A program made the translations under genes and the position numbers. Below are positions 5,533 to 9,456 of a stretch of DNA of 9,456 nucleotides, in pieces. Each line of letters begins with the position of its first letter. The stretch's first letter is position 1. The notes beneath the pieces were generated by a model that saw nothing but the letters and a program-made list of their open reading frames with translations, had not been told where the DNA came from and ran no database searches. Source of the stretch: Brachybacterium sp. (lineage in GTDB: Bacteria; Actinomycetota; Actinomycetes; Actinomycetales; Dermabacteraceae); assembly GCA_030451965.1 (NCBI GenBank), contig JAKDNE010000105.1, positions 1 through 9,456 on the forward strand, read 5' to 3'.

Positions 5533-6309
5533 ATGAGCACCCTGTGGGTGGGCACCAGCTGGAAGATGACCAAGACCCTCGCCGAGGCGCGTACCTGGGC
5601 CGAGGGCCTGCGCGACCATCTCGCCGGGACAGCATCCACCGGCGTGCAGCCCTTCGTGATCCCGTCGTTCACCGCCACCGCCACCGTGGCCGGCATCCTC
5701 GGCGAGGACTCCCCCGCCCTGTTGGGAGTGCAGAACGCCCACTGGGAGGATGCCGGGGCCTGGACCGGGGAGATCTCCGTGCCGCAGGCGAAGGACGCCG
5801 GCGCCCGGATCGTCGAGATCGGTCACTCCGAGCGGCGTGAGCACTTCGGCGAGACCGTGGAGACCACCCGTCTGAAGGTCGCCGCCGCCCTGCGCCACGG
5901 CCTGACCCCGTTGCTGTGCATCGGGGAGAGCGCGGAGGTGAAGGAGACCGGGGGCTCGGCCGAGTTCATCCTGGACCAGGCGCGCGGCGCCCTCACCGGA
6001 CTCTCCGATGAGGAGCTCTCCCGCGTGGTGATCGCCTACGAGCCGATCTGGGCCATCGGGGAGAAGGGGCGGCCCGCCACCGTCTCCGAGCTCATCGAGC
6101 CCTTCGCAACGCTGGGAGCGGAGTACTCCGGGACGGTCGCCGGGCTGCTCTACGGTGGCTCGGTGAACCTCGACAACGCCGCTGAGCTGCTCGGCATCGA
6201 GCACGTGACCGGGCTGTTCGTCGGCCGCACCGCCTGGCAGCTCGAGGGGTACCTCCAGCTCCTGCAGATCGCGCAGGCGCATGCGGAGTCCGGGCAGATC
6301 GGGGGATAG
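5533..6309 (+). CDS. TPI-fold isomerase, probable tetrulose-phosphate isomerase (EryH/LerI/TpiA2-like)
   Basis: This 258-residue protein has the length of triosephosphate isomerase. The catalytic set Lys11, His98 (EIGHSERRE) and Glu170 (AYEPIWAIG) and the YGGSV phosphate loop (207-211) are kept. Several hallmark positions differ. NWKM reads SWKM (Ser9 for Asn). The loop-6 GTGK segment reads GEKGRPA (176-182). The usual C-terminal GGASL reads VGRTAW (230-235), placing Arg232 near the phosphate site. The GTSWKM start is what I recall for TpiA2/EryH of Brucella and rhizobia. Together with the kinase and RpiB paralog this points to tetrulose-phosphate isomerisation rather than glycolysis. AAGGAG four bases before the ATG supports the start. 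It is the last gene of the rightward unit, 142 bases after its neighbour, with two hairpins in between. A housekeeping TPI role is the alternative and I think unlikely. Confidence 0.92.
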   Translation: MSTLWVGTSWKMTKTLAEARTWAEGLRDHLAGTASTGVQPFVIPSFTATATVAGILGEDSPALLGVQNAHWEDAGAWTGEISVPQAKDAGARIVEIGHSERREHFGETVETTRLKVAAALRHGLTPLLCIGESAEVKETGGSAEFILDQARGALTGLSDEELSRVVIAYEPIWAIGEKGRPATVSELIEPFATLGAEYSGTVAGLLYGGSVNLDNAAELLGIEHVTGLFVGRTAWQLEGYLQLLQIAQAHAESGQIGG

Positions 6310-6314
6310 CCCCC
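6301..6314 (+). terminator. Short GC stem at the end of the TPI-like gene, weak terminator candidate
   Basis: GGGGG (6301-6305) and CCCCC (6310-6314) flank the four bases ATAG, so the stop codon lies in the loop. A second perfect palindrome, CGGGGCCCCG, follows at 6325-6334. Neither is followed by T residues. They mark the likely end of the catabolic operon. Confidence 0.3.
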
Positions 6315-6337
6315 AGCCGCTTCTCGGGGCCCCGCGA

Positions 6338-6343
6338 TACGCT
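6338..6343 (+). promoter_or_regulatory. Candidate -10 element (TACGCT) for the membrane-protein gene
   Basis: GATACGCT precedes the membrane-protein gene by about 100 bases and resembles actinobacterial -10 sites. No clear -35 hexamer is seen upstream. A start of transcription near 6350 would fit the translation start at 6445. Confidence 0.25.
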
Positions 6344-6444
6344 GGAAGTCGTCGATGGTGAGGAGCCGAGGCCACCCCTCGCGGAGACCGTCGGAGACGT
6401 TCCGGCGTCGGCCTCAGCTCCCTCGGAGAGGTCTGCGGATACCC

Positions 6445-7347
6445 ATGAATGCTGAGAACCGACCGCCGCGGCAGCAGCCGGTGCGACGGACCGGCATGCC
6501 TCCGCGCCCCGGCCCCTCCGCCCGCCGTGGCTCGGGCATCCCCCGGGCCCCGCAGGGTCCCGCACCGTGGGCGCCCGGGCAGAGTCCGCTGGTGGGAAAG
6601 GTCCACGCCCCGTTCTCGAAGGCGGTCGTACCGCGCCGGCGTCGCGGTCGCTGGCTCACCCACGGCGTCCCCTCCGTGCTCGCGGGCGTGGTCGGCCTCA
6701 GCAGCTTCCTCACCCTCGGCGTGAGCAGCCTGGTGGGCGGCGCCGGACTGCTGGCTCCGCTGCTGGCGGGGCTGGGGATCGCCGCCGTGGTCGGCGGCGG
6801 CAGCGCACTCCTGCTCCGCAACCGCGGGCCGGGTCCGGTACGGCTGGGCCGCAGCGCGACGGAAATCCCCGCCGCGACCCGCACGATGCTCGAGAAGGTC
6901 GTCAAGGACTCCCGCCAGCAGCGACGACGCCTGCAGCGGATGCAGCGACGAGCCCGCGGATCAGCGATCTCCCAGATCCTGCACCACGCGGAGACGCTGC
7001 TGATGCGGATCGATGCACTGCTGGGCTCTGCGGCCATCCAATCACGACGCGCCTCGGATCCCGATGTGATGCTGCTCGAGGGGATGGCCGACCGCTACGT
7101 CCCGGACCTGGTGAACGCGCTCGAGAACACCGTCGGCTTCCTCACCCCCACCACCACCGAGGAGGCGCGGGAGCGAGCGATCGAGAACCTGCACAGCATC
7201 GACGAACAGCTGTCCGTGCTCGCAGTCAGCATCGACCGGCTCGAGAACGACATCATCGCCGGCGTCACCCGGAGCCTGGACGTGCATTCGGAGTTCCTGC
7301 GGGCGCGCTTCCCCGAGCCCTCGAGCGATCCGTTCATCGACCGCTGA
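6445..7347 (+). CDS. Hypothetical membrane protein with proline/arginine-rich N-terminus and helical C-terminal domain
   Basis: I do not recognise this 300-residue protein with confidence. Residues 1-70 are low-complexity, rich in Pro, Arg and Gly, and end in the basic cluster RRRRGR. Two adjacent hydrophobic, glycine-rich segments follow (about 74-95 and 97-124), consistent with a membrane hairpin and basic cytoplasmic flanks. Residues about 150-295 are charged, strongly helical and possibly coiled-coil. That domain vaguely recalls XpaC-type proteins, but the resemblance is too weak to name it. I chose the ATG at 6445, with GGAGAGG 13 bases upstream, a rather long spacer. An in-frame ATG at 6355 would add 30 arginine-rich residues and has no good ribosome site. 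The gene separates the sugar operon from its probable regulator and carries no copy of the operator, so it may be unrelated to the pathway. Confidence 0.75.
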   Translation: MNAENRPPRQQPVRRTGMPPRPGPSARRGSGIPRAPQGPAPWAPGQSPLVGKVHAPFSKAVVPRRRRGRWLTHGVPSVLAGVVGLSSFLTLGVSSLVGGAGLLAPLLAGLGIAAVVGGGSALLLRNRGPGPVRLGRSATEIPAATRTMLEKVVKDSRQQRRRLQRMQRRARGSAISQILHHAETLLMRIDALLGSAAIQSRRASDPDVMLLEGMADRYVPDLVNALENTVGFLTPTTTEEARERAIENLHSIDEQLSVLAVSIDRLENDIIAGVTRSLDVHSEFLRARFPEPSSDPFIDR

Positions 7348-7365
7348 CCAGCAACAGCAGGCGGC

Positions 7366-7382
7366 CGCGACGATCGGTCGCG
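7366..7382. terminator. Stem-loop between convergent genes, possible bidirectional terminator
   Basis: CGCGAC (7366-7371) and GTCGCG (7377-7382) form a 6-bp stem with a 5-base loop. It lies in the 39-base gap between the stop codons of the membrane-protein gene and the convergent regulator. The position fits a shared terminator. There is no T-tract on either side. Confidence 0.45.
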
Positions 7383-7386
7383 AGGA

Positions 7387-8127
7387 TCAGCCCTGCGTGC
7401 CCCTGAGGGCGTCCGCCGCAGCAATCGATCCTTCGGCCTTCTCCGCGCGTCCCTCGACCCCGCTCAACGACCGGGCGAGCACCCCGTCGAGATGAGCGGA
7501 GAGCGCCTGGAGCGCACCGTCGTGATGGTGCTGACGGACCATGTCCAGGATCAGCCCGTGCTCGTGATGGGCAGTGTGCCCGTCGAAGGTCTCCGGGCCC
7601 CCGGACCACGTCTGCCGCATGCGATGGGTGTAGGTGCTGAGGTTCTCCACCATCGAGCGCAGATAGCGGTTCCCGGCATGGGCGAAGAACACCTGGTGGA
7701 ACGCCCAGTCAGCACGGAAGTGCTCGTTGAGGAGGGCGTAGTCCTCGGTGCCGTCGCCGCTGATCCGAGCGAGCACCTCCGCGTGGACGCGGTGGGCCTC
7801 GTCGAGGTCGGCGACGAGGTCGTCGTGGTCATGGAAGGCGCGCCCCAGGGCAGCGGACTCGACCACCTTGCGCGCGTCCAGGAGCTCGGTCATATGGGCC
7901 GCATCGAGCGGCGGCGCGACCACATATCCGCGCAGCGCCACGTACTCGACCAGGCCGGAGCGCTCGAGCGAGACCATCGCCTCGCGCACGGGGGTGGGCG
8001 AGACCTCGAGGTCACGGGCCAGCCCGTCGATGCTGAGCCGGGAGCCCGGTGCCCATCGCGCCTCGAGGAGCCGCTGGAGGATCAGCTCCTCAACCTCGGC
8101 GCGCAAGACCTGTCGACGCACAGCCAT
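7387..8127 (-). CDS. GntR-family transcriptional regulator, FCD (FadR) subfamily
   Basis: This 246-residue protein has a winged helix-turn-helix at about 8-72; the recognition-helix region VSPTPVREA (42-50) is characteristic of GntR. The ligand-binding FCD domain follows (about 80-220). Asp140 and His144 (DWAFH), His190 in HHEH and His212 in SAHLDG match the metal-ligand pattern of FCD domains. Such metal-containing FCD regulators usually sense small carboxylates or sugar derivatives. GGGGAG seven bases or so before the ATG supports the start. A copy of the WTCCTATAGGAT palindrome lies over its own -10 hexamer, and three more lie in the sugar-gene promoters. I therefore infer an autoregulated repressor of the whole cluster, with a pathway intermediate as inducer. 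The family is certain and the regulon is inferred from the motif. Confidence 0.95.
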   Translation of the reverse strand: MAVRRQVLRAEVEELILQRLLEARWAPGSRLSIDGLARDLEVSPTPVREAMVSLERSGLVEYVALRGYVVAPPLDAAHMTELLDARKVVESAALGRAFHDHDDLVADLDEAHRVHAEVLARISGDGTEDYALLNEHFRADWAFHQVFFAHAGNRYLRSMVENLSTYTHRMRQTWSGGPETFDGHTAHHEHGLILDMVRQHHHDGALQALSAHLDGVLARSLSGVEGRAEKAEGSIAAADALRGTQG

Positions 8128-8197
8128 CGCCGCACTCCCCTCTCTGCCACCACCTCAGCTCCGCGGCCCGTCGTGATGTCGGACGCGACCCGGCAAC

Positions 8198-8209
8198 ACA
8201 CTATAGGAA
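8198..8209 (-). promoter_or_regulatory. Operator site D (TTCCTATAGTGT) overlapping the regulator's -10 element
   Basis: On the minus strand this matches site C at 10 of 12 positions, and its left half is intact. It contains TATAGT (8205-8200), a 5-of-6 match to the -10 consensus, about 72 bases upstream of the regulator start. No good -35 hexamer is seen. The degenerate right half suggests a weaker site, as is common for autoregulation. Confidence 0.5.
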
Positions 8210-8228
8210 GTCGGGTGATGCGTTCGAC

Positions 8229-8261
8229 GGCTCACGAAGCGGTCGGCCCGACCCGTGAGCC
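8229..8261 (-). terminator. Strong stem-loop after the acyl-CoA dehydrogenase gene, probable terminator
   Basis: GGCTCACG (8229-8236) pairs fully with CGTGAGCC (8254-8261). Inside, GGTCG (8241-8245) pairs with CGACC (8249-8253) around a 3-base loop, leaving one four-base bulge AAGC. The 13 pairs begin five bases after the dehydrogenase stop codon on the minus strand. No T-tract follows, as is usual for actinobacterial hairpin terminators. It would insulate the regulator promoter from readthrough. Confidence 0.6.
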
Positions 8262-8266
8262 GCACC

Positions 8267-9436
8267 TCACCCGGTCAGCGCGTTCGGGAACCCCAGATGC
8301 TTGGCGATGATCCCGAGCTGCACCTCGGTGGAGCCCTCCCCGACCTCGAGCACCCGGGAGTCGCGGTAGTGGCGGGCCACCACGTTCTCGTTGAGGAAGC
8401 CGTTGCCGCCCCAGATCTGACAGGCATCACGCGCGTTGGCGACCGCCGCCTCGCTGCTGACCAGCTTGGCCAGGGAGGCCTCGTGACTGAAGGACATCCC
8501 GGCGTCGAGACGTCGCGCGGCCTCGTGCATGAGTGCGCGGGCGCTCGCGACCCGGGACTGCATGCGGGCGAGGGTGAAGGCGATGTGCTGGTTCTCGCCG
8601 AGGGTCTTGCCGAAGACCACCCGCTTCTGCGCGTAGTCGACGGCCTGCTCGAGACAGCCCTGGGCGGCGCCCACGCACAGCGCCGAGAGCGCCACGCGGC
8701 CCTGGTCGAGGATGGACAGGAAGTTCGCGAAGCCGCGGCCGCGCTCCCCCAGCAGGTTCTCCTCGGGCACGCGCACGTCCTCGAGCAGCAGCGGGTGGGT
8801 GTCGGAGGTGTGCCAGCCGACCTTGTCGTAGCCGGGCAGGGCCGTGAACCCCGGCGTGTCGGTGGGAACGATGATGCTGGTCAGCTCCGGGGTGGTGCGG
8901 CCGTTGCTCCGTCGGCGCTGGCCGGTGACGGCGGTGACGGTGACCAGTGAGGTGATGGGGGTGCCGGAGTTGGTGATGAACTGCTTGGTCCCATCCAGCA
9001 CCCACTGCCCGTCCTCGAGGCGGGCGGTGGTGCGGGTGCCGCCGGCGTCGGAGCCGGCGTCCGCTTCGGTCAGTCCGAAGGCGGCGAGCTCCTCCCCGCG
9101 GGCCAGGGCCGGCAGGTAGCGCTCCTTCTGGGCGTCGGTGCCGAAGGTGAGGATCGGCATCGCGCCCAGGCCCAGTCCGGCCTCGAGGGTGACGGCGATG
9201 GACTGGTCCACCCTGGCCAGCTGCTCCACCGCGACGCACAGGGACATGTAGTCCCTGCCCTGGCCGTCGTACTCGCGCGGGATCGGGAGCCCGAACAGTC
9301 CCAGCTGTCCCATCTGGGCGATGATCTCCATCGGCAGGCGCCGCTTGGTGTCGTACTCGTAGCTGGCGGGGGCGACGACCTCGTCGGCGAACTCGCGGAC
9401 CTGCGCGGCGAGGCGCTGGTGCTCCTCGCTCAGCAT
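8267..9436 (-). CDS. Acyl-CoA dehydrogenase family protein (start uncertain at window edge)
   Basis: This FAD-dependent enzyme catalyses alpha,beta-dehydrogenation of an acyl-CoA and passes electrons to ETF. The 389 residues show the family layout. There is a helical N-domain, then the FAD-contact signature FGLTEADAGSD (120-130), a middle beta domain, and a C-terminal helical domain with IWGGNGF (341-347). The catalytic base is Glu367 in VGEGSTE, the MCAD/SCAD position. The isovaleryl-CoA dehydrogenase position in the ILDQGR loop is Gln245, so it is not of that type. The ATG at 9436 has no visible ribosome site. The frame stays open for the remaining 20 bases to the window edge, so the true start may lie outside. 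It is separated from the sugar genes by a terminator and has no operator of its own here. Short or branched acyl-CoA is likely. The exact substrate is unknown. Confidence 0.9.
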   Translation of the reverse strand: MLSEEHQRLAAQVREFADEVVAPASYEYDTKRRLPMEIIAQMGQLGLFGLPIPREYDGQGRDYMSLCVAVEQLARVDQSIAVTLEAGLGLGAMPILTFGTDAQKERYLPALARGEELAAFGLTEADAGSDAGGTRTTARLEDGQWVLDGTKQFITNSGTPITSLVTVTAVTGQRRRSNGRTTPELTSIIVPTDTPGFTALPGYDKVGWHTSDTHPLLLEDVRVPEENLLGERGRGFANFLSILDQGRVALSALCVGAAQGCLEQAVDYAQKRVVFGKTLGENQHIAFTLARMQSRVASARALMHEAARRLDAGMSFSHEASLAKLVSSEAAVANARDACQIWGGNGFLNENVVARHYRDSRVLEVGEGSTEVQLGIIAKHLGFPNALTG

Positions 9437-9456
9437 GTCGGTGCCGGGCGGGGGTG

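Noticed and set aside
3127..6309. A plain dihydroxyacetone/glycerol operon (DHA kinase plus triosephosphate isomerase).
   Set aside because: It does not explain the RpiB paralog or the altered residues of both isomerases, and no glycerol dehydrogenase is present. It remains the fallback if the tetrulose assignment fails.
6355..6444. Alternative start of the membrane protein at 6355.
   Set aside because: The added 30 residues are arginine-rich filler without a clear ribosome site. The ATG at 6445 is preferred, although its spacer is long.
7387..9436. The GntR/FCD protein as a fatty-acid regulator of the adjacent acyl-CoA dehydrogenase.
   Set aside because: A strong terminator-like hairpin separates the genes. 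The dehydrogenase reads into the regulator's upstream region with no operator seen at its own start, while the shared palindrome points to the sugar genes.

Overview
The window is GC-rich (about 70 percent by eye). It has strong AAGGAGG-type ribosome sites, short intergenic gaps and GC-rich stem-loops without T-tracts. This fits an actinobacterium, probably of the Micrococcales. A Brachybacterium-like source is a guess from general character and was not tested.

Positions 22-6309 look like one carbohydrate-catabolic regulon read outward from a divergent promoter at about 2956-3126. The leftward unit encodes a TIM-barrel sugar isomerase/epimerase (2023-2955) and a short-chain dehydrogenase (1172-1990). 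After a separate promoter comes a 3-hydroxyacyl-CoA-dehydrogenase-fold enzyme (22-993). The rightward unit encodes a single-chain DhaK-DhaL kinase (3127-4842), an RpiB-fold isomerase (4920-5390) and a TpiA-fold isomerase (5533-6309). The trio of DhaKL kinase, RpiB paralog and TPI paralog matches the known logic of tetritol/tetrulose catabolism: Brucella EryH/EryI, and the M. smegmatis erythrulose kinases and isomerases. There a ketotetrose is phosphorylated and isomerised to D-erythrose 4-phosphate. Both isomerases here lack residues of their canonical relatives. The RpiB paralog has lost the ring-opening histidine, which a four-carbon 4-phosphate would not need.

Positions 6445-8127 hold an unrecognised two-helix membrane protein and, convergent with it, a GntR/FCD regulator (7387-8127). 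A 12-bp palindrome, WTCCTATAGGAT, occurs as an exact or near copy at 1107, 2992, 3030 and 8198. It therefore lies in the promoters of both catabolic units, of the separate dehydrogenase, and of the regulator itself. It is the best candidate for this regulator's operator.

Positions 8267-9436 hold an acyl-CoA dehydrogenase reading leftward from the right edge. A strong stem-loop follows it, and it is probably unrelated to the sugar cluster. No transporter, tRNA, rRNA, CRISPR array or insertion sequence is visible. No gene-free stretch exceeds 300 bases; the longest gaps (about 140-180 bases) hold the operators and hairpins listed below.
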